Origin: Pseudomonas saxonica
Lineage (GTDB): Bacteria; Pseudomonadota; Gammaproteobacteria; Pseudomonadales; Pseudomonadaceae
Reading direction: 5' to 3'
Length of the DNA: 64,000 nt
NCBI RefSeq assembly: GCF_007858365.1
Contig: NZ_VFIO01000003.1
Span: forward strand, 248,001 to 312,000
The notes beneath the pieces were generated by a model that was given only the letters and a program-made list of their open reading frames with translations, searched no databases and was not told the origin of the DNA. The position numbers and the translations under genes were made by a program. This document shows, piece by piece, positions 35,247-44,100 of this stretch. Numbering within the stretch: position 1 is the first letter of the stretch; every line of letters begins with the position of its first letter.

Positions 35247-36446
35247 ATGCCAATCGCCACCCACCCGCTTTCAGGCGTCAAAGTCATTGAACTGGGCACA
35301 CTGATTGCAGGACCTTTTGCGTCGCGTATCTGCGCTGAATTCGGTGCTCAGGTGATCAAGGTTGAATCCCCGGATGGCGGCGATCCGTTGCGCAAATGGC
35401 GCAAATTATATGAGGGCACCTCCCTCTGGTGGTTTGTTCAGGCCCGCAACAAAAAGTCTCTGACCCTGAATCTCAAACACCCTGAAGGCTTGAGTATTCT
35501 CAAAGCCTTGCTGGCAGACGCCGATATCCTGATCGAAAACTTTCGCCCCGGCGTATTGGAGAAACTCGGTCTGGGCTGGGAAGTGCTGCATGCCCTAAAC
35601 CCCAAGTTGGTAATGGTGCGGCTTTCCGGTTTCGGCCAAACCGGCCCGATGAAAGATCAACCGGGATTTGGCGCCGTAGGCGAATCAATGGGCGGGTTGC
35701 GCTACATCACCGGTTTTGAAGACCGGCCTCCCGTGCGCACGGGCATCTCTATCGGCGATTCGATTGCGGCGCTGTGGGGAGTGATAGGCGCGCTGATGGC
35801 TCTGCGTCACCGTGAGGTCAATGGCGGAAAAGGCCAGGTTGTTGACGTAGCGCTGTATGAAGCCATTTTTGCCATGATGGAAAGCATGGTGCCTGAGTTC
35901 GATGTGTTCGGATTTATCAGGGAACGCACCGGCAACATCATGCCGGGCATCACGCCCTCCTCGATTCATACCAGCCAGGACGGCAAGCACGTCCAGATTG
36001 GTGCCAATGGCGACGCCATCTTCAAGCGCTTCATGCTCATCATCGGACGTGAGGATCTGGCCAATGACCCTCAGTTAAGCAGCAATGACGGCCGCGACGA
36101 GCGCCGTGACGAGTTATACGGGGTGATTGATCGCTGGGTAGCCAGCCAGTCGCTGGAGCGCGTACTTGAGCAATTGAGTGCAGCCCAAGTACCTGCCAGC
36201 CGGATCTTTTCGGCCGAGGACATGTTCAGTGACCCGCAATTTTTAGCCCGAGAAATGTTTTTACAGGCCAAATTACCTGACGGCAAAGCGTTCAAAATGC
36301 CCGGCATCGTGCCAAAGCTGTCCGACACCCCAGGCTCTGCCGAGTGGGTCGGCCCCGAGTTGGGCGCCCACAACAACGAAGTCCTGAATAATTTGGGCTA
36401 TGACGCCAGCGCCATAGCTCACCTGAAGCTAACAGGCGCTATTTAA
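35247..36446 (+). CDS. CaiB/BaiF (family III) CoA-transferase
   Basis: Family III CoA-transferase of 399 residues; such enzymes move CoA between carboxylic acids. Signatures: VKVIELGTLIAGPFASRICAE-type N terminus, GGDPLRKWRK, ENFRPGVLEKLGLG, and RLSGFGQTGPMKDQPGFG. In formyl-CoA transferase the catalytic Asp169 lies in a PGFD motif; here the equivalent place reads PGFGAVGE (Gly142, Glu146), a variant also familiar from some annotated relatives. The acid pair handled is therefore unclear. RBS AAGGA precedes ATG 35247. The following binding-protein gene is close but probably unrelated. Confidence 0.9.
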   Translation: MPIATHPLSGVKVIELGTLIAGPFASRICAEFGAQVIKVESPDGGDPLRKWRKLYEGTSLWWFVQARNKKSLTLNLKHPEGLSILKALLADADILIENFRPGVLEKLGLGWEVLHALNPKLVMVRLSGFGQTGPMKDQPGFGAVGESMGGLRYITGFEDRPPVRTGISIGDSIAALWGVIGALMALRHREVNGGKGQVVDVALYEAIFAMMESMVPEFDVFGFIRERTGNIMPGITPSSIHTSQDGKHVQIGANGDAIFKRFMLIIGREDLANDPQLSSNDGRDERRDELYGVIDRWVASQSLERVLEQLSAAQVPASRIFSAEDMFSDPQFLAREMFLQAKLPDGKAFKMPGIVPKLSDTPGSAEWVGPELGAHNNEVLNNLGYDASAIAHLKLTGAI

Positions 36447-36479
36447 GCAGCATGTTGATTGGCTTGAAGGAAACAGCAA

Positions 36480-37361
36480 ATGGCTAAGACCAGGAATTTG
36501 CCTGGCCTGTGGGCAGGCCTGATCGTTGTGGCATTGCTTGCCTGCGCTGCCGAGAGTCGGGGCGCTGAGAAACTCATCTGGCTGCTGCGTGACCTTGCAC
36601 CCCTGACGGTGTTTGATGGCCCGAAAAAAGGCCAAGGCATGATTGATCAACTGATGCCTGCACTGATCGCCAGCATGCCAAGCTATGAACACGTTGTTTT
36701 GCGGGTGAACAAGGCACGTGCCATTCAGATGCTCAAAGATCAGCCGCTGGCCTGCGACCCCACATTGATATGGAGCTCGGCTCGCGCTCACTCAATCATT
36801 TACTCCACTCCCATAACCGGTTTGCACAGCAACGGCCTCGCCATCCGCCGCGAGAACCAGCCACTGCTGGAGCCTTTCGTCCACGACCAAGAGTTAGACC
36901 TGCTGGCCCTGCTCAATACCAAGACGGTAAAGCTCGGGGTGATTGCCCAGCGCAGTTATGGCGAGTGGATCGATGAACAAGTGTCACATGGCCCGCAGCA
37001 GCAACTCTTTAAGCATTACGGCAGCGACCCACTGGGTAGTTTGTTGCAAATGCAACGCGTTGGACGAGTGCAGGCCGTCCTGGGGTACTGGCCGGAAATC
37101 CAGTCCAAAGCCGACCAGGTAGGGCTGCCAAAGGACGCATTGATTTTTTATCCGGTAAAGGGAGCCCCCAAGTATCAACTGATCTATATCGGTTGTTCGG
37201 ACACTGAACAAGGCCGCGAAGCCATTCATACGATTAACGCCGTATTGGCCAACCTGGGCGATAACGTCCTGAATACGTTAAAAGCGCAATGGGCCATTCC
37301 TGATCATACCGAGGAGTATCAGGAATCGGGCTCAGTCGTGCCCTCCGTCATTGAGCGCTGA
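36480..37361 (+). CDS. TIGR02285-type periplasmic substrate-binding protein
   Basis: Predicted periplasmic protein of 293 residues with a Sec signal (about 1-29, GLWAGLIVVALLACAAESRGA) and an SBP_bac_3-like two-lobed binding fold (LIWLLRDLAPLTVFDG, RAIQMLKDQPLACDPTLIW, LGVIAQRSYGEWIDEQ). The conserved WLLRD...P near the mature start and CDPTLIWS suggest the TIGR02285 group. There is no ABC permease gene beside it, so it may feed a signalling system rather than a transporter; the neighbouring BvgS-like sensor has the same fold in its periplasmic part. GAAGGA lies 9 bases before the ATG. Confidence 0.82.
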   Translation: MAKTRNLPGLWAGLIVVALLACAAESRGAEKLIWLLRDLAPLTVFDGPKKGQGMIDQLMPALIASMPSYEHVVLRVNKARAIQMLKDQPLACDPTLIWSSARAHSIIYSTPITGLHSNGLAIRRENQPLLEPFVHDQELDLLALLNTKTVKLGVIAQRSYGEWIDEQVSHGPQQQLFKHYGSDPLGSLLQMQRVGRVQAVLGYWPEIQSKADQVGLPKDALIFYPVKGAPKYQLIYIGCSDTEQGREAIHTINAVLANLGDNVLNTLKAQWAIPDHTEEYQESGSVVPSVIER

Positions 37362-37365
37362 CAAA

Positions 37366-37412
37366 AAAAACGCAAAAAAAAGCCCCGAGCAGTGGGGAGA
37401 CAACTCGGGGCT
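37366..37412 (-). terminator. Terminator for the minus-strand receiver gene
   Basis: AGCCCCGAG (37381-37389) and CTCGGGGCT (37404-37412) form a stem; on the minus strand it is followed by eight T residues. It ends transcription coming from 37527-37943 and may also act on the convergent plus-strand gene. Confidence 0.88.
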
Positions 37413-37526
37413 TAACAGGGTCTGATGACCTGCTCAACAGGCTGCACGCATCGGAGCAATATGCATGATCCTGTTGATGAAAAATAAGACCTGCAGGCGC
37501 CATTAAAGGTTCCCTGTGATGCGTCA

Positions 37527-37943
37527 TCAATTTTGACGCTCAGCCTCCTCCGCACTGCCTGACTGCTCGTACAAGGCCAACAAGCGCCCCAAGTGACTGA
37601 CGGTCACCGGTTTGGACAAACAGCCCAATACCCTGAGCCCTTCTTCGCGCGCAGCATGAACCGCACGCGCCATGACTTCAGGCGCTGCACAGCTAAGAAT
37701 AATCAACGCGCGCGCCTCATGGTTGATGGCCATTTCGCGAATCAACTCCACGCCGCTGGCCCCGTCCAGATACAGATCGCAAATAGCCACATCAATGATC
37801 CCGCGCTTGGCAATTGAACAACGGGCAGACTCGATGTCTTCGGCAGCCAGCACATCAAAAATGTGAAAGGCATTCAACATTTGGTGCAGCACCATCAGTT
37901 GAAAAGGGTTGTCTTCCAGTATCAACACTTTAAGAGAACGCAT
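37527..37943 (-). CDS. Stand-alone response regulator receiver
   Basis: Single receiver domain of 138 residues with no output domain. Phosphoacceptor is Asp56 (VAICDLYLDG), acidic pocket Glu10-Asp11 (LEDNPFQ), and switch lysine Lys111 in SKPV. Sequence style (LILEDNPFQLMVLHQMLN) matches receivers of BvgS/RcsC/RocS-type hybrid systems rather than CheY. ATG 37943 has AAAGG six bases upstream and is preferred over one six codons earlier. It lies 127 bases downstream of the truncated BvgS-like sensor gene in the same direction, so it may be the cut-off receiver partner of that system or a phosphate sink. Confidence 0.88.
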   Translation of the reverse strand: MRSLKVLILEDNPFQLMVLHQMLNAFHIFDVLAAEDIESARCSIAKRGIIDVAICDLYLDGASGVELIREMAINHEARALIILSCAAPEVMARAVHAAREEGLRVLGCLSKPVTVSHLGRLLALYEQSGSAEEAERQN

Positions 37944-38015
37944 CACGGGCCTTTGAAACATAACGCGTACTTGGCGCGGGAAAATGACTCTAGAGAGGTT
38001 GAGTGAAAACCAACA

Positions 38016-38029
38016 TAGGATAATTCCTA
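38016..38029. promoter_or_regulatory. Palindromic TAGGA-N4-TCCTA box
   Basis: TAGGATAATTCCTA is close to the RcsAB/RcsB-type box (TAAGAATATTCCTA) used by NarL/FixJ-family regulators. It is 73 bases before the receiver gene start, with a possible -10 (TAGAGT) at 37989-37994 downstream. It suggests the receiver gene is controlled separately by an RcsB/BvgA-like protein not encoded in the window. Confidence 0.45.
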
Positions 38030-38070
38030 AATATCAGTAGGACGTGTCACCAATAAATCAAGAAGAGCCA

Positions 38071-40164
38071 TCACTCCCACGCTTTGTGCCCAGAAATATC
38101 GAACCACCCCCCCATGGCACCTTCTAAATGGCCAGAACCCGAGTAGACAGGCACGATCCAGCGGTAAATCTCAACACTGTGTTTTTTGAATGTAACTCGA
38201 CGCTTTTCATACAGCGGTTTTCGACTCTCCAGCACTTGCATCACTTCGGCATGAAATAGCTCGCCCACTTCGGCGGTGAACATGTCCACTTCGGTGACCC
38301 GTTGCCCGCTCATGAGTTCGGCCTGGGTGGCAAAGCATTCAGAGTAGGCACGATTACAGGCAATGATTTCGCCCTTCAGCCCCCTTATAAACATCGGATT
38401 GGGCACGGCATCAACATAACGTTGATGTGACGCCTGACGTTCTTGCAAATGATGAAAGGCTAAACGGATTATTCGCAGCTGCTTGATCAGATGCCAATAC
38501 CAAAAAGCACAGATTACGCCTAACGCAGTCCCCGCAACCGATAGCCAAAATACCCACGGTGACGCCCCGTCACTGGGCTCGATAACGGGCGCACTGCCCA
38601 CCCCGCCCAGCCACTTGACGCGCAAAGCCCGCACTTCGGCCATGGACAAAGCTTCAAGCCCCTTGTTGAGTATGTCGCGTAACTCCGGGTGCCGGGCCGA
38701 GACAGCAAAATTATCAGCGGACCACCGCCCCTCAACACTTCGGCCTACTTTCAAGCGCCCCGGGGGATAAAGATAAGCCTGGGTTTCATTCTGAATCGTG
38801 GCTACAGCATCGCCCCGCTCAACCAGATGGCGGGCCTGGGCATAATTTTCAACCAGCTTTAATTGTATTTGCGGATGCTCACTACGAATCATCGGCACTA
38901 AGGCATGACGCGCTGGCAGCACCAGTACCTGGCCTGCCAGTTGAGACAAGGCACCCAACCGGGCGTCATTGATGCGTACAACAAAGACCCAAGGCGCACC
39001 GCCAAACGAGTAGGTAAAGTTCAAGAAGGCTTTACGTTCCGCACTCTCGGTCAACGTCGTATTCATATGGGCCTGGCCGCTTTGCAGCAGCTCCAGGGTT
39101 TGTGCCGTGGAGAAACTCTCCCGGTGTACAAACTCCAGACCGGTCATGCGCGAGATGCGATAGAGGATGTCCTGGCTCAAACCCACCCACCGCTCATCTC
39201 CGGTTTTGAACGTATAAAGCGGGTATTGCTGAGACGCGACGGTGACCACAGGGTTTTTTCTGATCCAGTCTCGCTCTCTGGAAGACAGCTTGATCTGCTT
39301 ATGACCTATGCCCCCGCCCAGCCCGGTGGTCCAGCGCGCGTGGATTACTTGCGTCAACCCGGTATCCAGGCTGCTCAAGACACGATCAATCAGCCTGCGT
39401 AATTGCTCTTCATCACGTCGGGTAGCAAAGGCAAAGCCCGATACGGGCAGATTGCTCTCCCCCACAATACGTAGCCCCGAGTTTGGCCTTAAGGTTTTGA
39501 AAGACCGTACAACCACCTCATTACCGATGAACGCATCAACTTCACCCTCTGCCAGGGCTTCTAGCGCACTGTTTAAATCAGGCATGAGGATAATCTGGCT
39601 TTTAGGGTAAAACGCATGGGCAACCAGACTGTCGACCTGGCCCTCCAGAAAGCCTATTTTTTTTCGGTCCCAATTATCCGTGCCATTAACTTCACTTCCT
39701 CGCCCAACCACCACTGACCGATCGGCCATATAGTCCGCTGAAAAAATCAGCCCTTCGACACCGCGCTCATAGCCACCGGCACTGGTTAACAGATCGATCT
39801 TGCCCGAGAGCAAGGCAGCTACAGCCTGCTCACGTTTACTGAATCCAGAAACACTCACTTTGATCCCGAGCGTATCTCGAATGAGGCCTAAATAGTCGGC
39901 ACTGATGCCCTGATAGCGATTGCGACCGCCAGTAATGTCCAGCGGGGCATAGTCACCCACGAAGACACCCACGCGCAAAAGCCCACGCTGCTCCAGAAAT
40001 TGCTGTTGCGCGTGATCAAAGGTCAAGGATTTGGGAGAAATAAAGCTTTGAGGAAGTTGCAAAGGCACTGCTTGCGCAGCATGGGCCACTGAACCAAGTG
40101 AGGCCAGCGTGACTAACAATACGCTTAGAAACCAATCCTTGAGCTCGCGACTAGATCGTGACAT
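38071..40164 (-). CDS. BvgS/EvgS-like sensor lacking its kinase domains
   Basis: The 697-residue protein has a signal-like N terminus (about 11-30), two periplasmic SBP_bac_3 (Venus flytrap) domains at about 62-280 and 305-520, one transmembrane helix (about 536-560) and a PAS domain (about 583-697) that ends in GGWFDISGHKAWE followed by the stop. In BvgS, EvgS and Pseudomonas RocS-type sensors a histidine kinase, receiver and usually HPt domain follow at exactly this point; here none does. There is no in-frame remnant in the 127 bases before the next gene. It may be a truncated pseudogene-like remnant or a deliberate kinase-less receptor. Confidence 0.88.
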   Translation of the reverse strand: MSRSSRELKDWFLSVLLVTLASLGSVAHAAQAVPLQLPQSFISPKSLTFDHAQQQFLEQRGLLRVGVFVGDYAPLDITGGRNRYQGISADYLGLIRDTLGIKVSVSGFSKREQAVAALLSGKIDLLTSAGGYERGVEGLIFSADYMADRSVVVGRGSEVNGTDNWDRKKIGFLEGQVDSLVAHAFYPKSQIILMPDLNSALEALAEGEVDAFIGNEVVVRSFKTLRPNSGLRIVGESNLPVSGFAFATRRDEEQLRRLIDRVLSSLDTGLTQVIHARWTTGLGGGIGHKQIKLSSRERDWIRKNPVVTVASQQYPLYTFKTGDERWVGLSQDILYRISRMTGLEFVHRESFSTAQTLELLQSGQAHMNTTLTESAERKAFLNFTYSFGGAPWVFVVRINDARLGALSQLAGQVLVLPARHALVPMIRSEHPQIQLKLVENYAQARHLVERGDAVATIQNETQAYLYPPGRLKVGRSVEGRWSADNFAVSARHPELRDILNKGLEALSMAEVRALRVKWLGGVGSAPVIEPSDGASPWVFWLSVAGTALGVICAFWYWHLIKQLRIIRLAFHHLQERQASHQRYVDAVPNPMFIRGLKGEIIACNRAYSECFATQAELMSGQRVTEVDMFTAEVGELFHAEVMQVLESRKPLYEKRRVTFKKHSVEIYRWIVPVYSGSGHLEGAMGGWFDISGHKAWE

Positions 40165-40233
40165 GACAGCCTCCTTGACCGACTACTCGCCAGCATTCAG
40201 AGGCGAAAACGGGGCAAGTTTGCCATGCACGTA

Positions 40234-40260
40234 CAAAAAAGCCCGTCAGATGACGGGCTT
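40234..40260 (-). terminator. Terminator after thrC
   Basis: AAGCCCGTCA and TGACGGGCTT pair around GA; on the minus strand a run of six T follows, ending the hom/thrC region. Confidence 0.9.
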
Positions 40261-40283
40261 CACATTACGTAGGAGAAGTGCCT

Positions 40284-41693
40284 TTAAAGCGCTTTTCCAC
40301 GATTGCCATGCTGGCTGACAAAGGCTTGTACGGCTTTCAAGTCATTGTTCAAAACGGTGTAACGCTCTTCTCGATCAAACAGATCAGAAAGATGTGCAGG
40401 CAGCTCAAGTGCCTTTCCTACACCCGCTTTCTCGACCGCTTCCGGAAACTTGACCGGGTGAGCGGTTCCCAGAATCACCATCGGAATATCCAGGCTACGG
40501 CGGCACTCGCGGGCAGCTTTGACACCGATCGCAGTATGCGGGTCCAGCACTTCGCCGGTTTCAGCAAACACCTGAGCAATGGTTTCGCAGGTTTGCTCGT
40601 CATCAACAGCCAACGAGTCGAACAAACGACGGGCCTCAGTCCAACGGTCGTCTTCAACGCTGAAGTTGCCGGTTTTCTTGAAGGTGTCCATCAGGCCAGC
40701 GACTGCTGCGCCATTGCGGCCGTGAAGATCGAACAGCAAGCGCTCGAAGTTCGAGGACACCATGATGTCCATCGACGGCGACAGAGTGGCATGCAATGTC
40801 TCTTTGGCGTACTGATTGCCGCTCATGAAACGGTGCAGGATGTCGTTACGGTTGGTCGCCACGATCAACTGATTGATCGGCAAGCCCATGTTGCGCGCCA
40901 GGTAACCGGCAAAAATATCGCCAAAGTTACCCGTCGGCACAGAGAACGATACCGAACGGTGTGGCCCACCCAACTGCAGGGCTGCGTGGAAGTAGTAAAC
41001 GATCTGAGCCATGATGCGCGCCCAGTTGATCGAGTTGACCGCCACCAGACGTGTGCCCTTGAGGAAACCCTGATCGGCAAAGCTGGCCTTGACCATTTCC
41101 TGGCAGTCATCGAAGTTGCCTTCGATGGCGATGTTATGGATGTTTTCGCCAAACAGCGTGGTCATTTGCCGACGCTGGACTTCCGACACCCGGTTATTGG
41201 GGTGCAGGATGAAAATATCGACGTTTTCGCAATGCTTGCAGCCTTCAATCGCTGCCGAGCCGGTATCGCCGGAAGTAGCACCGACAATCACAACGCGCTC
41301 GCCACGCTTCTCCAGCACGTAGTCGAGCAAACGGCCGAGCAGTTGCAGGGCAAAATCCTTGAATGCCAAGGTAGGCCCGTGAAACAGCTCCAGTACCCAT
41401 TCGTTGCCATTCAACTGGCGCAAGGGAGCAACGGCTGCGTGGGAGAAAACACCGTAGGTTTCTTCCAGAATTTTTTTAAAATCTGCGTCAGGAATGCTGC
41501 CGGTCACAAACGGGCGCATGACCCGGAACGCCAGCTCGTGATACGGCAGGCCAGCCCAGGAAGCGATTTCTTCCTGAGTAAAGCGCGGCAGGTTTTCCGG
41601 CACATACAAACCGCCATCGGTGGCCAGACCGGCCAGCAATACATCTTCAAAATTCAGGGCCGGTGCCTGGCCACGGGTGCTGATATAGCGCAT
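40284..41693 (-). CDS. thrC: Threonine synthase
   Basis: Converts O-phosphohomoserine to threonine with pyridoxal phosphate, last step of the pathway. At 469 residues it is the standard bacterial type. Lys112 in GPTLAFKDFALQ binds PLP; VIVGATSGDTGSAAIEGC carries the phosphate-binding loop, and MRYISTRGQAPALNFEDVL is the typical N terminus. It follows hom by 106 bases in the same direction, the usual hom-thrC pair of Pseudomonas, with a repeat-like spacer between and a terminator after. Confidence 0.97.
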   Translation of the reverse strand: MRYISTRGQAPALNFEDVLLAGLATDGGLYVPENLPRFTQEEIASWAGLPYHELAFRVMRPFVTGSIPDADFKKILEETYGVFSHAAVAPLRQLNGNEWVLELFHGPTLAFKDFALQLLGRLLDYVLEKRGERVVIVGATSGDTGSAAIEGCKHCENVDIFILHPNNRVSEVQRRQMTTLFGENIHNIAIEGNFDDCQEMVKASFADQGFLKGTRLVAVNSINWARIMAQIVYYFHAALQLGGPHRSVSFSVPTGNFGDIFAGYLARNMGLPINQLIVATNRNDILHRFMSGNQYAKETLHATLSPSMDIMVSSNFERLLFDLHGRNGAAVAGLMDTFKKTGNFSVEDDRWTEARRLFDSLAVDDEQTCETIAQVFAETGEVLDPHTAIGVKAARECRRSLDIPMVILGTAHPVKFPEAVEKAGVGKALELPAHLSDLFDREERYTVLNNDLKAVQAFVSQHGNRGKAL

Positions 41694-41721
41694 GGTTTCA
41701 AACCTTCGGTTTGAGCGGCAA

Positions 41722-41772
41722 GCGGTTCAGCGGCAAGCGGCAAGTAAAAGCAGTCTGGCTCTTGCTTGCCGC
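41722..41772. repeat. GCGGCAAGC-type repeat between hom and thrC
   Basis: Several AGCGGCAAGC words on one side face CTTGCTTGCCGC on the other, giving alternative hairpins in the 106-base hom-thrC spacer. Such self-complementary runs recur in Pseudomonas intergenic DNA; it may tune thrC expression relative to hom. Confidence 0.45.
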
Positions 41773-41799
41773 GAGTAGCGGATCGCTTGCAGCTGTTAA

Positions 41800-43104
41800 T
41801 TAATTAAGATGCTCAACGCGGATGCGAACCACAGAGCCGACAACGCCTTGCAACGCTTCGAGCGCCGTAATCGCGTCGTTCATGTGCTGCTCGATCACAC
41901 GGTGGGTCAGCAAGATCATTGGCACCAGGCCGTCATGCTCTTCGACTTCTTTCTGCATGATCGATTCGATGTTGATACCGCGCTCGGACAGAATGCTGGC
42001 CACTTGAGCCAATACACCCGGATGGTCCTTGGCCTGGATGCGCAGGTAGTAAGCACTTTCGCAGGCTTCAATCGGAAGGATCGGGTGATCAGACAACGAA
42101 TCTGGCTGGAAGGCCAAGTGCGGCACACGGTTTTCAGGATCGGACGTCATCGCCCGCACAACGTCCACCAGGTCGGCCACTACTGACGAAGCCGTTGGCT
42201 CCATGCCAGCGCCTGCACCGTAGAACAGAGTGGAGCCCGCTGCATCACCATTGACCATGACGGCGTTCATGACGCCATTGACGTTGGCAATCAGACGGTC
42301 TGCCGGGATCAGTGTCGGGTGTACGCGCAGTTCAATGCCATTGGCGGTGCTGCGTGCCACGCCCAGGTGTTTGATGCGATAGCCCAGCGCTTCTGCGTAA
42401 TTCACATCAGCGGTAGTCAGTTTGGTAATGCCTTCTGTGTAGGCCTTGTCGAATTGCAGCGGGATACCAAACGCTATCGACGCCAGAATAGTCAGCTTGT
42501 GCGCCGCATCAATACCTTCCACGTCGAAGGTCGGGTCTGCTTCGGCGTAACCCAGGGCCTGCGCTTCAGCCAATACGTCTTCAAACGTGCGGCCCTTTTC
42601 GCGCATTTCGGTCAGGATAAAGTTACCCGTGCCATTGATGATGCCAGCCACCCAGTTGATGCGATTGGCCGACAGACCTTCACGAATCGCCTTGATCACC
42701 GGAATACCACCGGCCACCGCGGCTTCGAACGCAACGATCACGCCCTTTTCCTGAGCCTTGGCGAAAATCTCGTTGCCATGAACCGCGATCAGCGCTTTGT
42801 TGGCGGTGACGACGTGCTTACCGTTTTCGATGGCCTTGAGCACAAGCTCTCGAGCGATGGTGTAACCGCCGATCAACTCGATAACGATGTCGATTTCGGG
42901 GTTGGTTGCTACAGCGAAGACATCGTTGGTAATGGGGGTACCGGCAATGTCGCACTGAGGGTTTGGCGTACGCATGGCAATTTGCGCAACCTGGATACCA
43001 CGCCCGGCACGGCGGGCAATCTCCTCGGCGTTACGCTTTAGTACGTTGAAGGTGCCGCCACCGACGGTCCCGAGCCCACAGATACCTACTTTGACCGGAT
43101 TCAC
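41800..43104 (-). CDS. hom: Homoserine dehydrogenase
   Basis: Reduces aspartate semialdehyde to homoserine with NAD(P)H. The 434-residue protein has a Rossmann domain (VKVGICGLGTVGGGTFNVL), catalytic region (VANVNGVMNAVMVNGDAAG, FYGAGAGMEPTASSVVADL) and a C-terminal ACT domain (about 350-430, IQAKDHPGVLAQVASILSE) that usually mediates threonine feedback. GTG at 43104 is chosen: GGGGAG lies six bases upstream and it gives the family start; a longer frame adds 21 unconserved residues. It is followed by thrC. Confidence 0.96.
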   Translation of the reverse strand: MNPVKVGICGLGTVGGGTFNVLKRNAEEIARRAGRGIQVAQIAMRTPNPQCDIAGTPITNDVFAVATNPEIDIVIELIGGYTIARELVLKAIENGKHVVTANKALIAVHGNEIFAKAQEKGVIVAFEAAVAGGIPVIKAIREGLSANRINWVAGIINGTGNFILTEMREKGRTFEDVLAEAQALGYAEADPTFDVEGIDAAHKLTILASIAFGIPLQFDKAYTEGITKLTTADVNYAEALGYRIKHLGVARSTANGIELRVHPTLIPADRLIANVNGVMNAVMVNGDAAGSTLFYGAGAGMEPTASSVVADLVDVVRAMTSDPENRVPHLAFQPDSLSDHPILPIEACESAYYLRIQAKDHPGVLAQVASILSERGINIESIMQKEVEEHDGLVPMILLTHRVIEQHMNDAITALEALQGVVGSVVRIRVEHLN

Positions 43105-43121
43105 ACTGAACTCCCCATAAA

Positions 43122-43171
43122 ACGGCCGACTCAAGGTCGGCCGTGAAACACAACCGTGGATTGCCACGGTT
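43122..43171 (-). promoter_or_regulatory. Two perfect hairpins in the hom leader
   Basis: AACCGTGG-N4-CCACGGTT (43152-43171) and ACGGCCGAC-N5-GTCGGCCGT (43122-43144). The second is followed on the minus strand by TTTTATGGGGAG, so a terminator-like stem stands directly before the hom ribosome binding site. It could be the dsbC terminator or an attenuator; no threonine-rich leader peptide is visible. Confidence 0.5.
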
Positions 43172-43241
43172 CTCTATTTAATAACCGCACAACTGAGCTG
43201 CACGGCCTTGATCGCCAAGCGTTTAGCCTGGCGATGCAGGA

Positions 43242-43973
43242 TTATTTAGCACCCAGGGCCAGCTTGCCAACCTGTGCAGCAGGCTGATAGCCCGGAATAA
43301 CCTGGCCGTCAGCCAAAACAATGGCTGGCGTACCGTTCACACCAATCGATTGGCCCATGGCGAACTGCTTGGCGACCGGGTTGGCGCACTTGGGCGCTTC
43401 AACCTTTTTGCCTGCCGTCATTTTGTCCATCGCGCTTTTCTTGTCAGCCGAACACCAGACCGCTTGCAACTGCTGGTCACCCGCAGAACCCAAGCCCTGA
43501 CGCGGGAACGCAACATAACGCACTTCAATGCCCATTTTGTTCAACTGAGGCACTTCTTCATGCAACTTGTGGCAATACGGGCACGTGGTGTCGGTGAAAA
43601 CGGTGATATGCGACTTGGTTTCACCGATTGCAGGGTAAACGACGGTTTCGGCTACCGGAATACCATTGATCAATTTCGCCACGCCCACACGCTCGGCTTG
43701 CTCGGTCAGGTTGACCGGCTTGCCGTCTTTAAGCTGAAACATGTAGCCCTGCACGATGAACTGACCATCGGCGCTGGCATACAGCACACGGCTGCCGCTG
43801 AGCTTGACTTCATACAGGCCGGCCATCGGGCTGGCGCTGATGCTCTCGACAGGAACATCCAGTTTCAGTGCTTCCAGGCTTTTACGGATAGCTTGTTCGG
43901 CGCCGGTGTCGGCAAACGAGAAGGTACTGACCAACGCAATGGCTGCGGCGGCTAAAATTCGGGTCACGCGCAT
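43242..43973 (-). CDS. dsbC: Thiol:disulfide interchange protein DsbC
   Basis: Periplasmic disulfide isomerase that corrects wrong disulfides and is kept reduced by DsbD. The 243-residue precursor has a Sec signal (about 1-21, RILAAAAIALVSTFSFA), an N-terminal dimerisation domain, and a thioredoxin domain with active site CPYC (Cys131-Cys134, TTCPYCHKLHEEVP) and the cis-proline region GVNGTPAIVLADG. A second disulfide pair (VWCSAD, PKCANP) is also present as in E. coli DsbC. It lies between xerD and hom, all on the minus strand. Confidence 0.96.
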   Translation of the reverse strand: MRVTRILAAAAIALVSTFSFADTGAEQAIRKSLEALKLDVPVESISASPMAGLYEVKLSGSRVLYASADGQFIVQGYMFQLKDGKPVNLTEQAERVGVAKLINGIPVAETVVYPAIGETKSHITVFTDTTCPYCHKLHEEVPQLNKMGIEVRYVAFPRQGLGSAGDQQLQAVWCSADKKSAMDKMTAGKKVEAPKCANPVAKQFAMGQSIGVNGTPAIVLADGQVIPGYQPAAQVGKLALGAK

Positions 43974-44100
43974 GAGAACTCCTGAAGGCGGACAAAACGA
44001 CCAAGCTTGAACGACTCCCTAAAACAGAGTCGCAACAGCTCGCGTTCTAAACCGGCAAAGCCTACCACAGATGGTTTGCCGGGCCGACCCTGAGACACGA

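Noticed and set aside
37348..37530. 60-codon minus-strand frame between the binding-protein and receiver genes
   Set aside because: It runs through the terminator hairpin and its T-run and has no ribosome site or recognisable sequence.
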